Shown: piece after piece, positions 19,425-27,309 of the stretch
Layout: the number at the start of each line of letters is the position of its first letter
Numbering within the stretch: position 1 is the first letter of the stretch
Source: Amycolatopsis alkalitolerans
GTDB lineage: Bacteria; Actinomycetota; Actinomycetes; Mycobacteriales; Pseudonocardiaceae
Direction of reading: 5' to 3'
Assembly: GCF_006152065.1 (NCBI RefSeq)
Contig: NZ_VDFW01000003.1
Location: forward strand, 299,929 to 363,928
Length of the DNA stretch: 64,000 bases
Translations under genes and position numbers: made by a program
Notes under the pieces: generated by a model
What the model saw: only the letters and a program-made list of their open reading frames with translations
What the model was told of the DNA's origin: nothing
The model's database searches: none

Positions 19425-20522
19425 ATGGTTTCCCGCCGGCTGCTGACCGTCCTCGGTGGCGCCGCCGCGCTCGTGACCGGGGCCGCTGCCGCCGGAATCG
19501 CGGTGGTGGCACAGCAGCGCCGCGGTGGCGAGGTCGTCGAACCGGGGGAGCGGCTGGGTGAGCTGCGCGCCGACCGGGTCTCGACGGTCGCCGCGGATGA
19601 CGGGACGCCGCTCGCCGTGTCCGAGATCGATCCGCCGCACGGTAAGCCCGAGCTGACCGTGGTCGGTGTGCATGGTTTCGCGCTTTCCCAGCGCAGCTGG
19701 CACTTCCAGCGGCGTGACCTCGGTTCGCTGGGCCTGCCACGGGTGAAGCAGGTCTATTACGACCAGCGCGGCCACGGGCTTTCCGGGGCGGCGACGGCGG
19801 AAACGAGCACCATCGAGCAGCTCGCGCGTGACCTCGACGCCGTGGTGCGGGCGGTCGCCCCGGAGGGGCCGGTCGTCCTGGTCGGGCATTCGATGGGCGG
19901 CATGGTGATCATGGAGCTGGCGCAGCAGAACCCGGAGCTGTTCGCCGACCGGGTGTGCGGGGTCGCGCTGATCGCGACGGCCGCCGGTGAGGTCGGCGCC
20001 CGGGGCCTGCCGCGGAGCCTGCTGTCGAAGTACAACCCGTTGACGCGCGGGGTCGGGGAGCTGGCCGGGTGGCAGCCGGGGCTGGTGGAGTTCGTGCGCG
20101 CCGCGGGCGGGCAGCTCACCAGGCCGGCGGTGCGGCGGCTGGCGTTCGGTTCGCGAGACGTGCACCCGAAGGTCGTGGACTTCCTTCTGGAGATGCTGGC
20201 GGTGACGCCGGTGCGCGGGCTGGTGAACTACATCGACACGCTCGGCAGTCACAACCGCTACGCCGCGCTGGCCGGGTTGAAGCACGCGCACGTGCTTGTG
20301 GTCGGCGGCGACGCGGACCGGCTCACGCCGTATTCGCATGCGGAGCGGATCGCCGCGGAGCTTCCGGATGCCGAGCTCGCGCGTGTGCGCGGGGCAGGGC
20401 ATATGGTGCAGCTGGAACAACCGGAGCTGGTCAACTCCCACCTGATCGACCTGCTGCAAAAATGTGCTGGAGTGGACGAAATGACTTCCTCGCAACGGAT
20501 CTGGCGATGGCTGACGAAGTAG
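19425..20522 (+). CDS. Membrane-anchored alpha/beta hydrolase
   Basis: 365 aa; ATG at 19425 preceded by GAAGGAGAG. An N-terminal hydrophobic helix (residues 5-30) acts as signal anchor. The hydrolase fold shows VGVHGFALSQRSW, YYDQRGHGLSG, the nucleophile elbow VGHSMGGMVIMEL and the late GAGHMVQLEQPE with the catalytic His. It is the hydrolase commonly encoded between alr and tsaE. Substrate unknown; a lipid or ester in the envelope is plausible. Its 3' end overlaps tsaE by 16 bases. Confidence 0.82.
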   Translation: MVSRRLLTVLGGAAALVTGAAAAGIAVVAQQRRGGEVVEPGERLGELRADRVSTVAADDGTPLAVSEIDPPHGKPELTVVGVHGFALSQRSWHFQRRDLGSLGLPRVKQVYYDQRGHGLSGAATAETSTIEQLARDLDAVVRAVAPEGPVVLVGHSMGGMVIMELAQQNPELFADRVCGVALIATAAGEVGARGLPRSLLSKYNPLTRGVGELAGWQPGLVEFVRAAGGQLTRPAVRRLAFGSRDVHPKVVDFLLEMLAVTPVRGLVNYIDTLGSHNRYAALAGLKHAHVLVVGGDADRLTPYSHAERIAAELPDAELARVRGAGHMVQLEQPELVNSHLIDLLQKCAGVDEMTSSQRIWRWLTK

Positions 20523-20983
20523 CCGAGCTGCCGGCCGAACGGGACACGGTCACCTTCGGCGAGTCGCTCGGGCGGACTCTGCGCGCGGGTGACCTGGTGT
20601 TGCTGTCCGGGCCGCTCGGTGCCGGGAAGACGGTGATGACCCGCGGGATCGCCGCCGGGCTGGGCGTTTCGGGGCGCGTCAGCTCGCCGACGTTCGTGCT
20701 CGCGCGCGTGCATCCCGCCGGCTCCCGCGGCGTGCCGCTGGTGCATGTGGACGCCTACCGCCTGGGTGGTGACCTGGCACAGCTCGACGATTTGGACCTG
20801 GACACCGATCTCGAAGCCTCCGCGGTGGTCGTCGAATGGGGCGAGGGGACGGCGGAGCGGCTCTCGGCGGACTACCTCGTGGTCCGGCTCGAGCGGCGGG
20901 ATGACGACGTACGGGTTGTGACGCTGGAACCGCACGGGGCATGGAAGGCGCGATTGTCCGATTTGGACGGTGCGCGGTCATGA
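20507..20983 (+). CDS. tsaE: tRNA t6A biosynthesis ATPase TsaE
   Basis: 158 aa; the ATG lies inside the end of the hydrolase gene. It has the TsaE P-loop SGPLGAGKTVMTRG, the SSPTFVLARVH switch and VHVDAYRLGG, plus VVVEWGEG near the C-terminus. With TsaB and TsaD it forms the complex that makes N6-threonylcarbamoyladenosine at tRNA position 37. The tsaB-rimI-tsaD genes lie 4 kb away on the same strand; the alcohol dehydrogenase and matB/accDA genes separate them here. Confidence 0.93.
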   Translation: MADEVAELPAERDTVTFGESLGRTLRAGDLVLLSGPLGAGKTVMTRGIAAGLGVSGRVSSPTFVLARVHPAGSRGVPLVHVDAYRLGGDLAQLDDLDLDTDLEASAVVVEWGEGTAERLSADYLVVRLERRDDDVRVVTLEPHGAWKARLSDLDGARS

Positions 20984-21960
20984 CGCGCGCAGTGGTGCTC
21001 GAGCGGCCGCGTGAGCTGCGCATCGTGCGGACCGAGCCGCAGGAGCCGGGGTACGGCGAGGCGGTCGTGCGGGTCGCATGGTCGGGGATCTGCGGTTCGG
21101 ATCGCGAGGTGTTCGCGGGGACGCGCGCGGAAGGCTACGTCCGGTACCCGGTGACGCCGGGCCACGAGTGGTCGGGCACGGTTGTCGAGCTGGGGCCGGG
21201 CACCGATCAGTCCCTGCTCGGCAAGCCCGTGGTGGGCGAGGGTTTCCGCAACTGCGGGCGATGCGGTTCGTGCCGCCGGGGCGAGACGAATCTGTGCGAG
21301 GCGGCGTACGACGAGACGGGTTTCACCCGGCCGGGCGCCTGGGCGGACGAGCTGCGGCTGCCCGCGCGGTTGCTGCACGAACTGCCCGCGGAAGCCGACC
21401 TGCGCGCGGCGGCCCTGCTCGAGCCGGCGGCGTGCATGGCGTCGGCGGCGCTGAAGGCAAACGTCGTGCCAGGCGAGCGGGTCGCGGTCGTCGGCGGCGG
21501 GACGCTGGGGATGCTAGCGGTGCAGTTACTGGCCGCGAGCAGCCCGGGGGAGTTGGTCGTGGTGGATCCGCGGACGGATCGGGCGGAGCTGGCGCGGCGT
21601 TTCGGTGCCGTCATGGCTTCGCCGGCTGAGGAGTTTACCCCGTTCGATGTGGTCGTCGAGGCGGCGGGCGCGCCGGGGACGGGCAGTCTCGCGGTCCGCC
21701 TGACCCGGCGCGGCGGGCGGACGGTCCTGACCGGGCTGGCCGGTACCGAGACCGACCCGTTGGCGCCCGCGGATCTGGTCGCCTCGGCGGTCACCGTGCA
21801 CACGGTTTTCGGTGCTTCCTCGGGCGCGTGGACCCATGCGGTCCGCGCTTTCGCGGCGGGGACTCTCGATCCGGCGCCGCTGATCATCCACGAGTTCGCG
21901 CTCGAGAAGGCGGAGGAAGCGCTGGCCACCCTGGGCGGGAAGGTCCTCCTCCACCCCTAG
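20980..21960 (+). CDS. Zinc-type alcohol dehydrogenase, unknown substrate
   Basis: 326 aa; ATG overlaps the tsaE stop (ATGA). Medium-chain dehydrogenase with CGSDREVF and PGHEWSGTV (catalytic zinc), CGRCGSCRRGETNLC (structural zinc) and VVGGGTLGMLAVQLL (nucleotide binding). Similar in plan to threonine/sorbitol dehydrogenases, but I cannot assign the substrate. It is inserted in the t6A gene order, and its TAG stop shares the palindrome CTAG with the convergent accDA stop. Confidence 0.8.
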   Translation: MTRAVVLERPRELRIVRTEPQEPGYGEAVVRVAWSGICGSDREVFAGTRAEGYVRYPVTPGHEWSGTVVELGPGTDQSLLGKPVVGEGFRNCGRCGSCRRGETNLCEAAYDETGFTRPGAWADELRLPARLLHELPAEADLRAAALLEPAACMASAALKANVVPGERVAVVGGGTLGMLAVQLLAASSPGELVVVDPRTDRAELARRFGAVMASPAEEFTPFDVVVEAAGAPGTGSLAVRLTRRGGRTVLTGLAGTETDPLAPADLVASAVTVHTVFGASSGAWTHAVRAFAAGTLDPAPLIIHEFALEKAEEALATLGGKVLLHP

Positions 21961-23252
21961 ACGATGCCCTCGGCGATGCCCAGTTCGACCAGGTCCTGCG
22001 GGCGCAGGCGCAGCTGGTTCGCCGTCGTCGGGACCTGGTCGGGTGGCAGTTTCAGGATCGACGTCGCGGCTTCGGGCGAGGTCACGGAGAAGTAGCTGTC
22101 CGGAGCGACCCACGTCTGCCCAGGCGCAGCGAAGGCCAGTGCCCCGCCGGAGCCGCCTTCGCCGATGACGAGCGTGGTCACCGGGACCGAAGCGCTCGCC
22201 ACCGCTTCGAAGAGGTCCGCGATCGCCGCGCCGGCGCCGGCTCGTTCTGCCGCGCTGTCGTTCGCCGCACCTGGCGTGTCGACCAGCGTCAGTACGGGGA
22301 TCCCGAGGCGATCGGCCAGCCGGACGAGCCTCGCGGCCGTGCGAAAACCTGCCGGGAGTGTGGCCGCGCCACTTTGCGCCGCGTACGCGAACGTCGCGCC
22401 GCCGCGGGAGCCGAAGCCACAGCGCACCCCGGGATCGACGCCACCGCACCGGTCCCCGCTGATGGGCTCGCGCCAGTCGAAATACGCGTCGAGATAGGCG
22501 CCGGCGTGTGGGCGGGATGGAGCGCGCGTGGCCTGCACAGCCTCCCAGCCCGTCTCGGGCAAGGTCGCGGAGCCGAGGGCCTCGGGTGGTTCCGGCGATT
22601 CGCTGGAGGCGTTGGTGAGGAGCGTGAGCCAGCGGGTCAGCGCTCCCGGCAGGTCCTCGACGATCTGGTCCACCTGCCCGGCCGCCAGTTGCGACTCCGC
22701 GGTGTAGGCGGACGCGTCGCCCGCGGGCCGCACTCGCGAACCGGCGAAACCGACCTGCGCGCCCGGCAGGGCCAGCACCACGTCCGCCCCCGCGCCGAGC
22801 GTCGCCCAGCCGCCACCGGTGGTCGGATCGCGGAGCACCGAAATCTGCGGGAGGCCGGCGGCCCGGGTCAGCGCCGCCTGCCGGGCGATCCGCTGCAACT
22901 GCGACAGCGCCACCATGCCTTCCTGCATCCGGCTCCCGCCGGTGGCGATGAGGGACACCACCGGGGTGCGCAGTTCACGCGCCCGGCTGAAGGCCGCCTC
23001 GATCCGGTCGCCGGTGCGCCGCCCGAGCGACCCGCCCAGGAAGCCGAACTCGAACACGATCAGCGTGGCCTCGACGCCGCCGATCTTGCCGATACCGCAG
23101 ACCACCGACTCCCGTTCGCCGGTCCGCTCCTGGGCGCGCAGGCGAGAGGAACCGTAGCCCGGCCAGCCGATCGGACCGTCCACATCGGATCCGGCGAGCG
23201 GCACGTCGAACTCGGTGAAGGCCGAGCAGACCGCGTCGATGAGCTCACGCAT
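21957..23252 (-). CDS. Fused acyl-CoA carboxylase carboxyltransferase (AccD3-like)
   Basis: 431 aa in which both carboxyltransferase halves are in one chain: the N-terminal half (about 40-215) has the beta-type FEFGFLGGSLGRRTGDRIE, ATGGSRMQEGM and PTTGGGWATLGAGADVV; the C-terminal half (about 245-431) has the alpha-type GIPVLTLVDTPGA and IGEGGSGGALAFA. No zinc ribbon is seen at the N-terminus. The domain order matches M. tuberculosis AccD3. No biotin-carrier subunit is encoded here. Its ATG overlaps the small ORF upstream by 8 bases, and matB is two genes upstream, so the products meet at malonyl-CoA. Confidence 0.82.
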   Translation of the reverse strand: MRELIDAVCSAFTEFDVPLAGSDVDGPIGWPGYGSSRLRAQERTGERESVVCGIGKIGGVEATLIVFEFGFLGGSLGRRTGDRIEAAFSRARELRTPVVSLIATGGSRMQEGMVALSQLQRIARQAALTRAAGLPQISVLRDPTTGGGWATLGAGADVVLALPGAQVGFAGSRVRPAGDASAYTAESQLAAGQVDQIVEDLPGALTRWLTLLTNASSESPEPPEALGSATLPETGWEAVQATRAPSRPHAGAYLDAYFDWREPISGDRCGGVDPGVRCGFGSRGGATFAYAAQSGAATLPAGFRTAARLVRLADRLGIPVLTLVDTPGAANDSAAERAGAGAAIADLFEAVASASVPVTTLVIGEGGSGGALAFAAPGQTWVAPDSYFSVTSPEAATSILKLPPDQVPTTANQLRLRPQDLVELGIAEGIV

Positions 23253-23505
23253 GCCGCGCCCCGCCGGGCTCGATGCGCAGGATTCGACCGTTGCCGCCCG
23301 TCAGCGCCCCCGCGCGGCGCGGGGCGCCCGCTCGCGCTCGGCAGGTCGGGGTGTGGCGTGGCGGGGCTCCGGTCGGGGACGTCCTCGCGCGGTCGTGCTC
23401 GATGGGTCGGGTTTCGTGTGTGCTGCTGATCAGGGCGCGGGCGTGGTGTGGGGTGGCTGCGCCCGGCCGTGGTCGGTGGGTAGGGGTTTCGCGAGTGTGG
23501 CTCAT
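23245..23505 (-). CDS. Small Arg/His/Pro-rich ORF between matB and accDA
   Basis: 86 codons from an ATG that overlaps the matB stop (ATGA), ending in a TGA that overlaps the accDA start by 8 bases. Both overlaps are the pattern of a translationally coupled gene. The sequence is rich in Arg, Thr, His and Pro with a more ordered end (GGNGRILRIEPGG). It has no family I recognise and is not an obvious AccE or biotin-carrier subunit. About 80% of third codon positions are G or C, lower than the neighbours, and the DNA contains an imperfect ~33-base repeat. It may be a real small protein or a leftover spacer. Confidence 0.4.
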   Translation of the reverse strand: MSHTRETPTHRPRPGAATPHHARALISSTHETRPIEHDRARTSPTGAPPRHTPTCRARAGAPRRAGALTGGNGRILRIEPGGARHA

Positions 23506-24950
23506 CAGGGCTCCAGTGCTCGCTTCATCACCTTGCCCATATCGTTCCGCGGCAACGCTTCCAGGAACCGCACCACGCGGGGCCGCTTGTGCGGCGATAG
23601 CAGACGCGCGACGTGGTCGGCTAGTTCCCGCTCTGCGGGCGGCTGGCCGGACGGCACGATCCACGCGACGATCCGCTCGCCGAGATCCGGGTCCGGCTCG
23701 CCGGTGACTGCGGCTTCCGCCACCCCGGGATGCTCCAGCAGCGCGTTCTCGATCTCCCCGGCGCCGATCTTGTACCCGCCGCTCTTGATCAGGTCGGTGG
23801 CCTTGCGCCCGACGATCCGGACGTAGCCGTCGGCGTCGCGGGTCGCCATGTCACCGGTGCGGAACCAGCCTCCACCGGCGGTGAACACGTCGGCCGTCGC
23901 GTCCGGGCGGTTGAGGTATTCGGTGAACATGTTCGGCCCGCGGACCTGGATCTCGCCAACCGTCTCGCTGTCGGAGGTTGCGATCACGGCGCCCGACTCG
24001 TCGACGAGCCGGAGTTCCACACCCCGCAGCGGTACGCCGACCGTGCCGGGCTTGCGTTCGCCGTCGGCCCGGACGCTCGTGTTCATCAGCGTCTCGGTCA
24101 TGCCGTAGCGCTCGACGACGCACTGCCCAGTCGCGGCGGTGATGCGCTCGTGGTCGTGTACCGGCAGCGCCGCCGACCCGGACACCAGCAGCCGCGCGCG
24201 TCCGAATGCCTTGGCCAGCTCGGGATTTTCGCCGACTTCACCCGCGATCCGGTGATACATCGTGGGCACGCCGAACATCATCGTCGCTTCGCCGGCAAGT
24301 TCGTGCGCCGCGCCCTCGACCGAGAACCTGCCCAGATGGCGCACGCTGCCGCCACGGCGCAGCGGACCGAGAACGCCGAGGATGAGCCCGTGCACGTGAA
24401 ACAGCGGCAGCGCGTGCACCAGGACGTCGTCCGCGGTCCACTGCCAGGCGTCCTCGAGAGCGTCGAGCGTGGTGGCGATGGCGCGGCGGGGGAGCACGAC
24501 CCCCTTCGGCGGACCGGTCGTGCCGGAGGTGTAGACGATCAGCGCGGGCGCTTCAGGGTCCGGCTCCGCCGGTAGTTCACCGGGCGCACCGGTGAGCTGG
24601 ACGTCCTTGCGCGGGAGCGCGGCGAGCGCTTCGGGCAGCGTGACGCCGGGCTCGGCAAGCACCAGCGCCGGGGCGCTGTCGGACACGATGTGCCCGAGCT
24701 CACGTTCACCGATCTTCGGGTTGACCGGTACCGCGGGCACGCCGGCGAGCAGCGCGCCGAGCACTGCGACGCTCGTGTGGATGGTCGGCGTTGCCCAGAT
24801 CGCGACACGGACCGGCGCGGCAGCGCGCAGCTCACGCGCGAGCGTCCCGGCAACGGCCGCCAGCTCCCCGTAGCCGAGCGAGATCTCGCCGAAGCGCAGC
24901 GCGTTCTTGTCCGGCTTCGCTGCCAATGCCGGGAACAACGGTTCTGCCAC
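23505..24950 (-). CDS. matB: Malonyl-CoA synthetase
   Basis: 481 aa from a GTG with CGAGGAGG upstream. It closely follows Streptomyces MatB as I remember it: ALRFGEISLGYGELAAVAG, VWATPT-like AIWATPTIHT, YTSGTTGPPKGVVLPRRA (nucleotide loop), HALPLFHVHGLILG, ERYGMTETLMNTSVRADGE and the hinge GRKATDLIKSGGYKIG, with the catalytic Lys in GKVMKRAL. It activates malonate (and related acids) to malonyl-CoA, an extender unit for fatty acid or polyketide synthesis. Divergent from tsaB, and first gene of the matB-ORF-accDA operon. Confidence 0.9.
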   Translation of the reverse strand: MAEPLFPALAAKPDKNALRFGEISLGYGELAAVAGTLARELRAAAPVRVAIWATPTIHTSVAVLGALLAGVPAVPVNPKIGERELGHIVSDSAPALVLAEPGVTLPEALAALPRKDVQLTGAPGELPAEPDPEAPALIVYTSGTTGPPKGVVLPRRAIATTLDALEDAWQWTADDVLVHALPLFHVHGLILGVLGPLRRGGSVRHLGRFSVEGAAHELAGEATMMFGVPTMYHRIAGEVGENPELAKAFGRARLLVSGSAALPVHDHERITAATGQCVVERYGMTETLMNTSVRADGERKPGTVGVPLRGVELRLVDESGAVIATSDSETVGEIQVRGPNMFTEYLNRPDATADVFTAGGGWFRTGDMATRDADGYVRIVGRKATDLIKSGGYKIGAGEIENALLEHPGVAEAAVTGEPDPDLGERIVAWIVPSGQPPAERELADHVARLLSPHKRPRVVRFLEALPRNDMGKVMKRALEP

Positions 24951-24990
24951 GCGGGGCCTCCTCGTCCGAGAGCTTCAGGAAAATTGGCTT

Positions 24991-25005
24991 AGTGGCTGAA
25001 CCACT
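24991..25005. promoter_or_regulatory. Inverted repeat in the matB/tsaB divergent region
   Basis: AGTGG (24991-24995) and CCACT (25001-25005) form a 5-base inverted repeat with a 5-base centre, 41-55 bases upstream of the matB GTG. The TGG-N-CCA geometry recalls FadR/GntR-type operators, which often control matB, but it is not an exact consensus match and no GntR gene is in the window. Confidence 0.3.
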
Positions 25006-25058
25006 TTGCGACTGCCCAGCCGTTACTGTCAAGCGCCCAAGGCATACCCTGGTACACC

Positions 25059-25706
25059 GTGCTGGTACTCGCCATCGACACTTCGACGCCCGCGGTCACC
25101 GCCGGGCTGGCGACACTGGCGGGCGCAGATGTCTCCGTGCTCGCCGAGCGCGTCACCGTCAACCCCCGTGCGCACGGGGAGCTGATCACGCCGCACGTCC
25201 TCGATGCCGTGCATGAAGCCGGCGTCACCCTGCGCCAGGTGGACGCGATCGTGTGCGGTGTGGGACCTGGCCCGTTCACCGGCCTCCGCGCCGGTATGGC
25301 TACGGCCGCCGCGCTCGCACAGGGGCTCGGCATCAACGCGTACCCGGTGTGCAGCCTCGACGGGATCGCGGCCGCGACGGACACGGACGAGCCATTCCTC
25401 GTCGTCACCGACGCTCGCCGCCGCGAGGTGTACTGGGCTGCCTACGACGCGACGGGCACCCGCGCCGACGGCCCGCATGTGGGGTCGCCCGAGCCGCTCG
25501 GCTTGCCTGTCGCAGCCGGAGACGGGGCTCGCCTCTACGCCGAGAAGCTCGGCGTCGATGTGCTCGAGCCGTACTATCCGACGGTCGGCGGCCTCGTGAC
25601 CGCCGCTCGCGGTGCCTTCACCGCAGACCCTGCCCCGCTGACGCCGCTGTACCTGCGCCGCCCCGACGCCGTCGAGCCGGCCGTGAGGAAGCGGGTGACG
25701 GCGTGA
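25059..25706 (+). CDS. tsaB: tRNA t6A biosynthesis protein TsaB
   Basis: 215 aa from a GTG. It has the ASKHA-fold N-terminus LAIDTSTPAVTAGLA, the family segment VGPGPFTGLRAGMATA and VVTDARRREVYWAAYD. TsaB lacks catalysis and bridges TsaD and TsaE. Its TGA overlaps the rimI GTG. The tsaB-rimI-tsaD cluster is standard for actinobacteria. Confidence 0.95.
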   Translation: MLVLAIDTSTPAVTAGLATLAGADVSVLAERVTVNPRAHGELITPHVLDAVHEAGVTLRQVDAIVCGVGPGPFTGLRAGMATAAALAQGLGINAYPVCSLDGIAAATDTDEPFLVVTDARRREVYWAAYDATGTRADGPHVGSPEPLGLPVAAGDGARLYAEKLGVDVLEPYYPTVGGLVTAARGAFTADPAPLTPLYLRRPDAVEPAVRKRVTA

Positions 25707-26173
25707 AGCTCGCCGCGCTCCGTCGCAGGGACATTGCCCGTTGCGTCGAGATCGAGAAGCAGCTTTTCGCGGGCGACGATCCGTGGAGTGCCCGCGCGTT
25801 CCACTCCGAACTCGACGCAGGCGGCTACTACGTCGGCGCGTACACCGCCGAGGACAAGCTGGTCGGCTACGCCGGGCTCGCGACGGTCGGCCGGCCCGGT
25901 GACTTCGAGTCGAGCGTGCACACCATCGGCGTCGATGACGCCTACCAGGGTCAGGGTCTCGGCACCGCGCTGCTGCGAGCCCTGCTCGCCCGCGCGGACG
26001 AGCTGCATGCGCCTGTCTTCCTCGAAGTGCGCACCGACAACGACCGCGCCATCGAGCTGTATGCCCGCCACGGTTTCACCCGGATCGGCGTGCGCAAGCG
26101 CTATTACCAGCCTTCGGGCTCCGACGCCTACACCATGAAACGTCCCGCACATTCCGAGCAGGAGGTCGGCTGA
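25703..26173 (+). CDS. rimI: Ribosomal-protein alanine N-acetyltransferase (GNAT)
   Basis: 156 aa from a GTG overlapping the tsaB stop (GTGA). GNAT fold: N-terminal [19 protein letters not shown], acetyl-CoA loop [19 protein letters not shown], and the RimI-type [20 protein letters not shown] and [15 protein letters not shown]. It acetylates protein N-termini, classically ribosomal S18. It is translationally coupled to tsaB and tsaD. Confidence 0.93.
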   Translation: MKLAALRRRDIARCVEIEKQLFAGDDPWSARAFHSELDAGGYYVGAYTAEDKLVGYAGLATVGRPGDFESSVHTIGVDDAYQGQGLGTALLRALLARADELHAPVFLEVRTDNDRAIELYARHGFTRIGVRKRYYQPSGSDAYTMKRPAHSEQEVG

Positions 26174-27219
26174 TGTCCCGAATCATCATGGGCATCGAAA
26201 GTTCCTGCGACGAGACGGGCGCCGGCCTGGTCCGGCTGCACGACGAGGGCACCGTCGAGCTGCTCGCGGACGAGGTCGCCTCCAGCGTCGAACAGCACGC
26301 GCGCTTCGGCGGGGTGGTACCCGAGGTGGCCAGCCGGGCACACCTGGAGGCCATGGTGCCGACCGTCAACCGTGCCTTCGAGGCCGCCGGCCTGAAACTG
26401 TCCGATGTGGACGCGATCGCGGTGACCGCGGGGCCAGGGCTCGCGGGGGCCCTGCTCGTAGGCGTGTCCGCGGCGAAGGCCTACTCGGCGGCGCTCGGCG
26501 TGCCGCTCTACGGCGTGAACCACCTGGCCGGACATATCGCCGTCGACACGCTGCAGCACGGTCCGCTGCCCACGCCCTGCCTGGCGTTGCTCGTTTCCGG
26601 CGGGCACACTCAGCTGCTGCGAGTCGACGACATCGCCACCGGCATCACCGAGCTCGGCTCCACTGTGGACGACGCGGCCGGCGAGGCGTACGACAAGGTC
26701 GCGCGCATACTCGGCCTGCCGTACCCGGGCGGCCCACCGATCGACAAGGCGGCGAAGCAGGGCAACCCCGACGCGATCCCGTTTCCGCGCGGGATGACCG
26801 GCCCCCGCGACGCGAAGTTCGACTTCTCGTTCTCCGGGTTGAAGACCGCCGTCGCGCGGTGGGTCGAGGGCGCCGAACGCCGCGGCGAGGAGATCCCGGT
26901 GAACGACGTGGCGGCCTCGTTCCAGGAAGCTGTCGCCGACGTGCTGACCGCGAAGGCCGTGCGTGCCGCGAAGGAGTACGAGATCGGCACGCTCGTCATC
27001 TCCGGTGGGGTCGCGGCCAACTCCCGCCTTTCGGAGCTGGCGCGTGAGCGCTGCGACGCGGCCGGGATCGAGCTGCGGGTACCGAGGCCGCGCCTGTGTA
27101 CCGACAACGGTGCGATGATCGCGGCGCTGGGCGCGCACGTCGTGGCCGCCGGGGTCAAGGAGTCCTCGTTGGACATCTCGGCGAACCCGGCGCTGCCCGT
27201 GGACGTCGTTTCGGTCTGA
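26173..27219 (+). CDS. tsaD: tRNA N6-adenosine threonylcarbamoyltransferase
   Basis: 348 aa; ATG overlaps the rimI stop (TGATG). Kae1/TsaD signatures: [40 protein letters not shown] with metal-binding His residues, [10 protein letters not shown], and the C-terminal [10 protein letters not shown] and [12 protein letters not shown]. It transfers threonylcarbamoyl to A37 of ANN-decoding tRNAs, working with TsaB and TsaE encoded nearby. Confidence 0.97.
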   Translation: MSRIIMGIESSCDETGAGLVRLHDEGTVELLADEVASSVEQHARFGGVVPEVASRAHLEAMVPTVNRAFEAAGLKLSDVDAIAVTAGPGLAGALLVGVSAAKAYSAALGVPLYGVNHLAGHIAVDTLQHGPLPTPCLALLVSGGHTQLLRVDDIATGITELGSTVDDAAGEAYDKVARILGLPYPGGPPIDKAAKQGNPDAIPFPRGMTGPRDAKFDFSFSGLKTAVARWVEGAERRGEEIPVNDVAASFQEAVADVLTAKAVRAAKEYEIGTLVISGGVAANSRLSELARERCDAAGIELRVPRPRLCTDNGAMIAALGAHVVAAGVKESSLDISANPALPVDVVSV

Positions 27220-27309
27220 CTTCGTCACGCCTTCCAGTTCACACTCGGGCGGCCCGGGAGGGAACCCCAAATCCGCCCGCCTGTGGACAACTGGGTGCTT
27301 GTGGACAAG

